The notes under the pieces are model-generated. The model worked only from the letters and a program-made list of their open reading frames with translations. It did no database searches and was not told the DNA's origin. Source: Tritrichomonas musculus (Eukaryota; Parabasalia; Tritrichomonadida; Tritrichomonadidae). From it: a DNA stretch of 64,000 nucleotides. The stretch's first letter is position 1, and each line of letters begins with the position of its first letter. Position numbers and translations under genes: made by a program. This document shows, one piece after another, positions 11,301 through 23,300 of the stretch. The stretch covers positions 1,550,001 to 1,614,000 of the forward strand of contig JAPFFF010000017.1 in assembly GCA_039105265.1 (NCBI GenBank), in the 5' to 3' direction.

Positions 11301-14300
11301 AAACATGCATTGATGTTGTTGAGAACTTCTCTGGGCTTCCGTTGTTTGTTATGTTCTTTTCGGATGTATTGAGAAGACCTTCTGATTCTTGTTGCTTGGG
11401 TGATAAATCGCCGTCAAATGGTGGTGGTGAAACATGAAGTAATGAATGGAGTGAATTATCTGTGTTTCCTTTGTTGGTGAGATTCTTCTCTGATCCTAAA
11501 AGAATGTCTGTTGTTTCTTCGCCAATCTTCTCAAGGATTCCCTTTGGTTGTGGCGATGCAACTGAAAGTGGCTCTGATTGTGAAGCTGCTGTTTCTCCGT
11601 CATTTGAAGCATTCTTGGCTGATGCTGAAAGTGGATCTGAATCAACTTGTGTGTCCTGTGCAAGTTGTCCTTGGAAATCTTCTTCTCTTGGGCTGAATGC
11701 TAGCGATGTCTTTGAAGCATCTTCTGTGTCACCGTCTGTGGCAAACTTCTTGTCAGAGGCTGTAAGTGGTTCTGAGTCATGTGTCTGTTGTGAAAGGACT
11801 CCTTGGAATTCTGTTGGTCTCATATTAACTGGTAATACTGTCTCTGATGATTTCTCAGTCTCTCCTTCATTTTCTGCATTCTTTTCAGAGGCAGAAAGAA
11901 CGTCCATCTCGTTGGCTGGATCAAGTGTTCCCTTGAATGTCTTGTCTTTGGTTGTAACTGGTGGATTGGTTGCACTAAGCTCTGATGATGGTTGTGATTC
12001 TTGCAAGTAGTTGCCAGTTTGAACAGCTTCAAGGTCTTCTGGTGTGGTCTTGAATGGTAAGGTGTGATCGGATGACTTTTCAGTGTCGCCTTCGTTTGTG
12101 GCACTCTTTTCTGATGCAATGAGTTGGTCTGTTTCGTTTTCATCGAAATCGGCTTGGTTCTTGTTCAATGGCTTGCCTTCTTCTGTTCCTGGAACTGTCT
12201 TATCTTTGTTGCCTTTGCTTCCACTTGGTCGTTTGGTTGGTTTCTTTGTTGTGCCTTGGGCTGTTGGTTCTGATCCTTCAGCTTCTTCTTCGTAGCCTTG
12301 TGAAACTTCTCCTTCAGCACCTTGTGATTGGCTCGGCTTAGGCTTCCTTGTTGGTTTCTTCTTTGTGGAAGATGGCTTGGTTGTTGTGCCTGGTTCTGAT
12401 CCTTCTGCTTCTTCTTCATAACCTTGTGAAACTTCTCCGTCACCTCCTTGTGGTCGGCTTGGCTTAGGCTTCCTTGATGGTTTCTTCTTTGTTGGTGTAG
12501 CTTTCTTGTCTTCTGTAGCTGGTTCTGATCCTTCTGCTTCTTCTTCATAGCCTTGTGAAACATCTCCTTCAGCACCTTGTTGATGGCTTGGCTTAGGCTT
12601 CCTTGTTGGTTTCTTCTTTGTGGAAGATGGCTTGGTCGTTGTGCCTGGTTCCGATCCTTCTGCTTCTTCTTCGTAGCCTTGTGAAGGCTCTTCTTCACCT
12701 CCTTCAGCGCCTTGTTGATGGCTTGGCTTAGGCTTCCTTGTTGGTTTCTTCTTAGTAGAAGATGGCTTAGTCGTTGTGCCTGGTTCTGATCCTTCTGCTT
12801 CTTCTTCATAGCCTTGTGAAACTTCTCCTTCGCCTCCTTGTGATTGGCTTGGCTTAGGCTTCCTTGTTGGTTTCTTCTTTGTTGGTGTAGCTTTCTTGTC
12901 TTCTGTAGCTGGTTCTGATCCTTCTGCTTCTTCTTCGTCTCCTTGAGAAACTTCACCTTCAACGCCGTGTGATTGGCTTGGCTTTCTAGTTGGCTTCTTG
13001 GTTGAAGATGGTTGTGTTGCATCCTTTTGTTTATCTTCTTCACTGTTTGTGGAAAGTTCTAATTCAGCGAAAGTGTCATTATCCTTATTTGTTGAAGTTG
13101 GCTTCTTCTTTGTTGGTTTCTTTTCTTGTCCATTTCCTTCGCTGTTCTTTGTTTCAGGTTGCTTAAGGTTCATCTTGTCTGTTACCTCGTCAATTGGAAT
13201 TGGTGGAACAGAAGGACGGTCTTTATCTGTATCAAGGAGATTTCCAGAATCTTCGTGTTCTTCTTCTTCCTCTTCAATGATGACTGAAGGTAATTTGACG
13301 ACATCTGGAACTTTGTGTTCAGAAGATTCCTTTCCAATATCAGCATAAGCAGCATCAGAGAATGTCTTTTGATTAGAATCTGTTTGTTGTTGTGAAGAAG
13401 GTTCAGAGAATAACTTATCCTTTTCAGCTTCTTCTAATTCGCGTGCGAGTCTTTCTTCATCTTCATTAGCAAATGGTTCTGATGCTTGTGAATTAAGTTT
13501 GCCTCCTTCTTCTTCGCCACGATTAATTGGCTTTGAAACGTTGCTTACTCTGCCTGGTGTTGTGAAAGCACTTGAAAGTGTCTCTGTAAGTGTAAGTTTA
13601 TCTGTATCTTCTTCATGTAATTTTTCAGATTCTGAACGTTCTAATTTATTAGCAATTCTTTCTTCTTCCGTTGATCTTTCTTCTTCTTCAACGCCACTTC
13701 TTGGTTCGTCTTCGGTTGAAATTGGTCCCTTGAAGCGTCCATGAACATCATCTGAATCTGCTGCTGATGAAAGATAAGAAGCAGATGTTGCATAATCCTT
13801 GTGTGGTGACTTTGGAACTCTGTGTGATTTATTTGTTGTTGGTGCTTCTCCTTTAGGTTGTTCAAATTCTTCTTGATCAGATGATCTTGGTAACTTCAAT
13901 GTGCCAAATGTAGCTGATTCTGAACTTTCTGAAAGACCTTCTGATTCGGTCTTTGGTCTCCTTCGACGTGTTGACAAATGAGAAGTTGGTTCTGAGATTT
14001 GGTTGAATGTTGCTGATGTTTCTGTATCTGTTCTTTGGCTTTCTTCTTCACTGCCCTTCTTGTGACGTCCATTAGATAACTGTAATTGTCCTGTTTCTTG
14101 GTCATCTTCACCGAAAATTGCAGCAATTTCTCTTCGTTCTCTTTCAGATGAATTTTCAATTTCTTCTGGAACTGATAATTTCTCTTCTTCTTCTTCGTAA
14201 ATTCCTGAAACTTTAGAGTTTTCTGATGCTTGTCTTGTAATTGCATTTGGATTAAGGATTCCTTCTTCAATTTGATCATCAAGTTGTCTGTTGAATTCAC

Positions 14301-17300
14301 GAAGTTCTCTTCTTTCACGTTCAGAAGGAGTTTCTTCAGGTCTAACTTTCTTGTCTTTAGATTTGTCTGATTCTTCTTTGGCCTTTGATGAGTTTTCAGT
14401 GGATGTTTCTACAGATGTTTGTAATCGTGCAAGTTCTTGTTCTGAATCTGGTTGATCAAACATTTCAGCAATTTCACGTCTTTCTTGTTCTGAAGGAGTT
14501 TCTTTAGGTGCTTTAACTTTATCAAGATCTTCTTCTTCTTCTGGATGCTTGTCAACTTTATGTTCAGATGATTCCAATCTAGCATTTGGATCTAATTTAC
14601 CAAGTTCAAGATCATCGTCAAATTCATGTAAGATCTTGTGCTTCTCAAGCCTTTCAAGCTCGCTTGGTGATAATTGACGTTTTGGTGGTCTCTTGTAACC
14701 TTCTTGTTCTTCAAGTTGATCTTCTTCTGTTGGAGTCTTTGATGATCCGACATCAGATGTTCTAAGTCTTGCGATTTCTTGATCTGAATCTGTTTGATCA
14801 AACATTTCTGCAATTTCACGTCTTTCACGTTCAGACGAGTTTTCTTGACGTTCATGGCGTTGTGATTTAGATAAAAGATCGCCTTCACTTTCTTCGCCAT
14901 TGCTCTTACGTGAAGCAGCACTAAGGCTTGAAGCTGAGACACCTTCTTTAAGAACGCCAACTTCGTGTCCTTCATCCATTTGCTTAATGAATTCTTCAAT
15001 GTCTCTCTTTTCTTGTTCTTCTGAATTGAGCTTGGATGTACGAGAAGATTTACCAGTCTGGCCAGCAGAAGCTGCATTGCTTCTTTGACTGCTTCCTGAT
15101 CTGCTGCTTGAAACTGAGCCTGGTTTGAGAACGCCAACTTCTTGATCTTCGTTGATTTGTTGTAACATTTCTTCTAAATCGCGTCTTTCTTGTTCTGATG
15201 AGCTTATCATTTCTTTATCTTTGCCTTGGAGTAACATGCTCTGCTTTGTCTTGGATGTTCTTTGTGTAATTGCTGATCTGCTGCTTGAAACTGAGCCTGG
15301 TCTAAGAACACCAACTTCTTGATCTTCATTGATTTGTTGTAACATCTCTTCTAAGTCACGCTTATCTTGTTCTTCTGAGTTCAATTCGCCTTTCTTTCCT
15401 TTGACTGATTCTGTCTTGTTTGACTTGGACTTGCGGCTGTGTTCTGACTTTTCACTTGAACTTGAAACTAATCCAGAATGAAGAAGTCCAACTTCTTGAT
15501 CTTCATCAATTTGTCTAAGCATTTCTTCTAAGTCGCGTTTCTCTTGTTCTTCTGAGTTTAATTCTTCTGGTTGTTCTTTCTCTAAGCCAGTCTTCTTTGA
15601 TTGGGCTGTCTTTTCTGTTCTTTGTGATAATTTGCTGGAACTTGAAGCTAATCCTGAATGAAGAACTCCTTCTTCTTGGCCTTCGTCCATTTGTTTCAAC
15701 AAGTCAGCAAGTTCACGTTTCTCAAGATCAGAAGAGTTCAATTGACCTTTCTTCTTTCCTTTAGTTACTAAACTTTCAACAGTGACTTCTGTGTTTTCGG
15801 TGCTCTTGTGTGATAACTTGCTTGATGATGAACCTGTGCCAGAACGAAGAACTCCTTCTTCTTGGCCTTCATCCATTTGTTTAAGTAATTCAGCAAGATC
15901 ACGCTTCTCTTGTTCATCTGAGTCTAATTCTCGTTCTTCCTTTTCTTCTGGATTCAAAGCATCATGGTCAGATGACTTGGCTGTCTTTGATGTTCTGTGA
16001 GACAATTTGCTGGATGTTGATCCTTCTCCAGAACGAAGAACTCCTTCTTCTTGGCCTTCATCCATTTGCTTGAGTAAATCATCAAGATCGCGTTTCTCGA
16101 GTTCTGATGAGTTCATTACTCTTCTCTTCTTGACTTCTGGAGTCAAATTGTTATGATCTGATGACTTGTTTGACTTTTCATTTCTTTCTGATAATTTGCT
16201 GGATTCTGAAGCAGAGCTTGAATTAAGAACTCCTTCTACAAGTCCTTCGTTCATTTCTTTCAACAAGTCTTGTAATTCTTGTTGTGAATCAAATTCTGAT
16301 CCGTGAGCTGCTCTCTGTGTAATCTTTGACTTGCTGCTTGGTGGCTTAGGTGTGTCTGATTCTTCTTCTGGATGAGCGGATTCTTGTCCTGGATTGGCAC
16401 TTGATGATGATCTAAGAACTCCTTCTTCATCTCCGTCATTCATTTGTTTAAGAAGCTCGTTTAATTCACGCTTTTCAATTGTTCCTTCGGATTCATCTTG
16501 AGCAGGAACTTTGCTTCTTGTTGATGCTTGTTGCTGTGTCTTTGAAGTCTTTGTAGAGCTGCTCTTCTTTTCTGTTGTGACATGTGCTGTTGAATTGTTT
16601 GATTCTGAAGAGAAGTTAAGAACACCTTCGGTATCGCCTTCATTGATTTGTTTAAGGAAGTCTTTCAATTCTCTCTCAGAGCTGTCTTCTTCATGATCAT
16701 CAGCGCCAACTTGTTGAGAGACACCTTTGCTTCTCTTTGATGATACAGCAAGGCTCTTGTTGCTCTTTGCACCCTTTGAGACAGACAATGATGATTTGCT
16801 GTACTCAGAGCCTGACCTAAGAACTCCTGATTCTTCTTGCTCTTCGAGTCTTCTTCGTAATTCGGCAAGTTCTTTTTCTTCATCATCTTGTGGTTCTTTG
16901 GTTTGAACAGTTGCTGTTGTCTTCTTGCTGGCTGATTTGGCTGTCTTTTGGCTGGCTCCGTGATCACTGTTGCCTGAGTTTCCGCTTGAGCTTGATGGTG
17001 ATGATGGGAATTTGAGATTGGCTTCGACCGTTCCATCTTTGAGTTCTTGAAGAAGATTCTCAAGTTCACTGTTGTCTGAGGTTTCAGCTGGTGCTGCTTC
17101 TTTCGATCTGTGGGATGAAACCTTTTCTGCCTTTTGTGAAGCTTGTTCTGTTCTGTGGCTCTTCGAACTTGGTGCTCTGCTTGTCTTGCTGGATGATGAG
17201 CCTGTCCTAAGAATGCCTGATTCTTCTTGGTCTTCAAGTTGTCTTTGGAGATCATCAAGAATGTTGTCTTCTGGTTGTTCTCTTTGTACATATGAGGCTT

Positions 17301-20300
17301 CAGTCATTGTGCGTTGTGACTTCTTGGATGGTTCGACAGTTCTTTGGCTCATTTGGCTCTTGGTTGTCTTTTGTGTCATTCGTGATGAATCACTTGTTTC
17401 GGAGCCGAATCTGAGAACACCTGATTCTTCTTGCTCTTCAAGTTGTCTTTGGAGATCTTCAAGAGTGTTGTCTTCTGGTTGTTCGCGTTGGATGTATGAA
17501 GCTTCTGTGCGTTGTGACTTCTTGGATGGTTCGACAGTTCTTTGTGATTTCTGGCTCTTGACTGTCTTTTGTGTCATGACTGATGTTTGGCTTGTTTGTG
17601 AGCTTGGTCTGAGAACGCCTGATTCTTCTTGTTCTTCAAGTTGTCTTTGGAGATCGTCAAGTGTTTCTTCTGGTTGTTCGCGTTGGATGTATGAAGCTTC
17701 TGTGCGTTGTGACTTCTTGGATGGTTCGACAGTTCTTTGTGATTTCTGGCTCTTGACTGTCTTTTGTGTCATAACTGATGTTTGGCTTGCTTGTGAGCTT
17801 GGTCTGAGAACGCCTGATTCTTCTTGTTCTTCGAGTTGCCTCTGAAGATCGTCAAGTGTTTCTTCTGGTTGTTCATGTTGAATATAAGAAGCTTGTGTTG
17901 TTGTGCGTTGTGACTTCTTAGATGGTTCAACAGTTCTTTGTGATTTCTGGCTCTTGACTGTCTTTTGTGTCATGACTGATTCTTGGCTTGCTTGTGAGCT
18001 TGGTCTAAGAACGCCTGATTCTTCTTGTTCTTCAAGTTGCCTCTGAAGATCGTCAAGTGTTTCTTCTTTAGGTTCTTCATGTTGAATATAAGAAGCTTGG
18101 GTTGTTGTGCGTTGTGACTTCTTGGATGGTTCAACAGTTCTTTGTGATTTCTGGCTCTTGACTGTCTTTTGTGTCATAACTGATGTCTGACTTGCTTGTG
18201 AGCTTGGTCTAAGAACTCCTGATTCTTCTTGTTCTTCGAGTTGTCTTTGAAGATCATCAAGTGTTTCTTCTTTAGGTTCTTCGTGTTGAATATAAGAAGC
18301 TTGTGTTGTTGTGCGTTGTGACTTCTTAGATGGTTCAACAGTTCTTTGTGATTTCTGGCTCTTGACTGTCTTTTGTGTCATGACTGATTCTTGGCTTGCT
18401 TGTGAGCTTGGTCTAAGAACGCCTGATTCTTCTTGTTCTTCAAGTTGCCTCTGAAGATCGTCAAGTGTTTCTTCTTTAGGTTCTTCATGTTGAATATAAG
18501 AAGCTTGTGTTGTTGTGCGTTGTGACTTCTTGGATGGTTCGACAGTTCTTTGTGATTTCTGGCTCTTTGTTGTCTTTTGTGTCATAACTGATGTCTGACT
18601 TGCTTGTGAGCTTGGTCTAAGAACTCCTGATTCTTCTTGTTCTTCAAGTTGCCTCTGAATGTCATCAATTGTCTCTTCTCTGACTGGTACTTCCTTTGAT
18701 TGAGCGGCTTGGGAAACGCGAGTTGATGGCTTTTGTTGTTGAGACTTCTTTGAAGGAGAAGCGCTCTTCTTGCTCTTGACTGTTTTTTCAGAAGCATTAG
18801 AGTCACTCATTTCTGAGCTTGGTCTAAGAACGCCTGATTCTACATCAGCACCGAGAATTGCATCGATTTCTTTCTGAGAAACTGGATAGTCTTGTTGCTT
18901 GTGAACGCTTTGTGGTTGGCTAAGAATAGAAGGTTCTTTAGGAGCTGTTCCAGTTGTATTTTGGCTTTGGTAAGTCTTCTTGCTCATGACTGAAGACTTG
19001 CTCATTTGTGAGCTTGGTCTGAGTCTGTACTCGCTAGCATTGTCATCTGTGCCAATTAAGATTGTAACATCTTGAGGAAGAAGATGTTCTGGTTCATTTG
19101 TTGGCTCATTAATGATGTCAGTTCCAGGAAGAGTTGCATTTGTCTTCTTGCTAAGGATGCTCTGTCTGCTTCTTTGGCTCATTCTTGATGATCTGCTCAA
19201 TTGTGAGCTTGGTCTGAGCTTGTATTCGCTGATGCCGTCTTCAGTAGTGATTAAAACAGTGACATCCTTAGGATTGACGTTTTCAAGCGTTGGTGGAAGA
19301 ATTGATGCTTCAGAAGCGTTTCCTCCTTGAACTAATTGTTGGCTGATCTTGCTGTGAATACTTTGTAAGCTCTTTTGACTCATCATTGCTGATTGTGTCA
19401 TTTGTGAGCTTGGTCTGAGCTTGTATTCGCCTGTTCCTGTTTCATTACTAAGGAAGATTGTCAAATCTTTAGGAACATTAGCGAGATCTGCTTCTTGTTG
19501 TTCTTCACCTTGAAGTGTAGCAGCACTCTTCTTGCTTTGAAGGCTTTGTAAGCTCTTTTGGCTCATCATTGTTGATTGTGTTAATTGTGAGCTTGGTCTG
19601 AGTTTGTATTCGCCTGTTCCTGTCTCTGTGTTGATTAAGATTGTGACGTCTTGTGGATGGAATGGTTCAATTTCATGAGGCTCGGAGATTTCATGGACTG
19701 ATTGTTTGTTGGATTGTGTTCCTTGAAGGCTCTTTTGGCTTTTGGCAGCTTCTTCGGTTTCACTTGCTTGTGAACTTGGCTTCAATCTATAAAGAATATC
19801 AGAGCTACGTAATGAAAATGCATCTGGTTCTTGATCTCTTGTAGTTCCTTGATGTGAAGGAGCGGCTGCTTCTTCTTCATGATAAGTAGCTGCTGTTTTC
19901 TGTGTGCTGGCGCTTTGTGCACTCTTTTGGCTTCTTGTTTCAGCTGTCTTGCTGATGATTGAGCTTGTTCCGAGTTTGTAAGGAATGTCGCTTGTTGCGA
20001 ATGATTGAGTTTCTGATTGTTCTTTAGTAACATTCTTGATTGGCTTGTGTTCTGATGGTGCTCCTTGTGATTGTCCTTCTCCACGTTGTGAATGAGTGCT
20101 TTGGAGGCTCTTCTGGCTTCTTGTTGCTGCTTCTTCGGTTTCACTTGCTTGTGAGCTTGGCTTCAATTTGTATTCAATATCAGAGCTACGCAATGAAAAT
20201 GCATCTGGTTCTTGTTCTTTCTTCTTTGGAGCATTTTGTGACTTGGTGTCTGCTTTGGTTGTTGTTTTTACAGATTGTTGTGTGTGCATTGTTGAGTCAC

Positions 20301-23300
20301 TTTCTTGGCCAATTTCTTCAGGTGCTTTGCTGATGATTGAACTTGCTCCGAATTGGTAAGGAATGTCGCTTGTTGCCAATGATTGGTTCTCAGATGGTTC
20401 TTGTTGTCCATTGACGACATTCTGAGTTGACTTCTGTACTGATTGTCCTTTCTGTGATTTAGCTGTTTTTTGTGAATGAGCGCTTTGGAGACTCTTTTGG
20501 CTTTCTGTCGCAGCATCCATTGATTCTTCGCTTGCTTGTGAGCTTGGTTTCAATCTGAATTCAATGTCATCGCTTTGTAATGAGAATCCTTCTGGTTCTT
20601 CTTGTTCTCTCCTTCTTGCTTGAACATTTTGTGGTTTAGTAGAAGCTTCGGTTTGGACGGTTTGTCTTGTTTGTTGGCTAGCTGTTGTCTTTTGGCTAGC
20701 TGTATCAGGAGCCTTGCTGTTCAATGAGCTTGAGTTGAGCTTGAATGGAATGTCGCTGCTGATGATTGATTGTGCATCTTGATCTCTTCCTTGCCTTTGT
20801 TGTGGTCGTCCTTCTTGTACAGGCGCTTTGGCGTGTGATGATTCGCCCTTTGGACGAGTAAGAAGACTCTTCTCGCTCTTTTGGTCTCTCGGTATATCTG
20901 ATGATTGGTCAATTTGTGAGCTTCCAAATCTGAATGGAATGTCGCTGCTGTTGATTGACTCTTCTTCTTCATCTGGTCCTGGTGGTCCTCTTCCCTTTGA
21001 TGCAGTCATTTGCCTCTGTGGTTGCCTTGAGTGCGAGCTTTCTTGTGCGGTTGGAACAAGAAGACTCTTCTCGCTCTTTTGGCCTTGTTGCCCTTCGGAT
21101 GTTTGGTCGAGCTGTGAGCTTCCAAGTTGGTATGGAATGTCGCTGCTGACAATTGATTGTCCGTCTTGTTGTGCGCCACCTTGTTGAACTGGTTTCTTTG
21201 TGGCACCCTTTGGTTGTGGTCGGCCTTGTTGTGTATGTGTAGTGTGATCACTCTCAACGGCTTGTGTGTGTTGGCTTCCTTCTTGTGATTTGCTGTTCAC
21301 TGATGCTGAGTCCAATCTGTATGGAATGTCACTGCTATTGATTGATTGTGCTTCATCTTCTGGTGGTTGAACATATTTCTTTGTTGGTTTCTTTGATTGT
21401 GCTGTTGCTTTTCCTCCTTGTTGTTGTGTCTGTGTTGTGTGATCACTTTCAACGGCTTGTGTGTGTTGGCTGCCTGTGACTGGTGTCTGGTTAAGTAATG
21501 AGCTTGCATCGAGTTGGTATGGAATGTCGCTGCTAGCAATTGATTGTCCTTCTTGTTGTGCGCCGCCTTGTTGAACTGGTTTCTTTGAAACATTCTTTGG
21601 TTGTGGTCGTCCTTGTTGTGTATGTGTAGTGTGATCACTCTCAACGGCTTGTGTGTGTTGGCTTGCTTCTTGTGATTTGCTGTTCACTGATGCTGAGTCC
21701 AATCTGAATGGAATGTCACTGCTGACAATTGATTGTGCTTCATCTTCTTCTCCTTGTTGAAGAATTGGCTTCTTTGTACTAGCTGACTTAGCTTGAGCCT
21801 TTCCTTGTTGTGTATGTGTTGTGTGATCACTCTCAACGGCTTGTGTGTTTTGGCTGCCTGTGACTGGTGTCTTGCTGAGTAATGAGTCTGGATTGACTGT
21901 GAATGGAATGTCGCTGCTGACAATTGATTGTCCTTCTTGTTGTTCGCCACCTTGTTGAACTGGTTTCTTTGTGGCACCCTTTGGTTGTGGTCGGCCTTGT
22001 TGTGTATGTGTAGTGTGATCACTCTCAACGGCTTGTGTGTGTTGGCTTCCCTCTTGTGATTTGCTGTTCACTGATGCTGAGTCCAATCTGTATGGAATGT
22101 CACTGCTGACAATTGATTGTGCTTCATCTTCTGGTGGTTGAACATATTTCTTTGTTGGTTTCTTTGATTGTGCTGTTGCTTTTCCTCCTTGTTGTTGTGT
22201 CTGTGCTGTGTGATCACTTTCAACGGCTTGTGTGTGTTGGCTGCCTGTGACTGGTGTCTTGCTGAGTAATGAGCTTGCATCGAGTTGGTATGGAATGTCG
22301 CTGCTGACAATTGATTGTCCTTCTTGTTGTTGTTGTGGTTGTTGAACTGGCTTCTTTGTGGCACTCTTTGATTGTGCTGTTGTTCTTCCTTGTTGTGGTT
22401 TTCCAGAATGATCGCTTACTGCAGCTTGTGAGTGTTGGCTTGGTTCTGCTGTATTGCTGAGTAATGAGCTTGGATTGATTGTGAATGGAATGTCACTGCT
22501 ATTGATTGATTGTCCTTCTTCTTCTGGTGATTGAAGAAGTTTCTTTGTGACTTTCTTTGGTTGTGTTGTTGATGTTTGTTGTGGTTTTCCTTCACTTCTG
22601 GCATCTTGAACACTTGGTCCACTCTTCTGGCTGCTTGAAACTGGTGTCTGGTTAAGTAATGAGTCTGGGTTGATTGTGAATGGAATGTCACTGCTGTTAA
22701 TTGACTGTCCTTCTTGTTGTTGTTGTGGTTGTTGAGCAGCTTTAATTGTGGTCTTCTTTGGTTGTGTTGTTTGAGCAGTTTGTTGTGGTTTTCCAGAATG
22801 ATCACTTACTGCAGCTTGTGAGTGTTGGCTTGGTTCTGCTGTATTGCTGAGTATTGAGCTTGGATTGATTGTGAATGGAATGTCACTACTATTGATTGAT
22901 TGTGCTTCTTCTTGTTGTTGTGGCTGTTGAGCAGCTTTAATTGTGACTTTCTTTGGTTGTGTTGTTGTTGTTTGTTGTGGTTTTCCTTCACTTCTGGCAT
23001 CTTGAACACTTGGTTCACTCCTTTGGCTGCTTGCGACTGGAGTCTGGCTTAGTAATGAGCTTGGATTGAGTTGGAATGGAATGTCACTGCTATTGATTGA
23101 TTGTGCTTCTTGTTGTTGTGGTTGTTGTTGAACTGGTTTCTTTGTGACATTCTTTGGTTGTGTTGCTTGGGTAGCTTGTTGTGTTTGTTCAGTGCGATCA
23201 CTTGCAACAGCTTGTGATTTTTGGCTTGGTTCTGCTGTCTTGCTAAGTAATGAGCTTGTATTGATTGTGAATGGAATATCACTGCTAACAATTGATGGTT

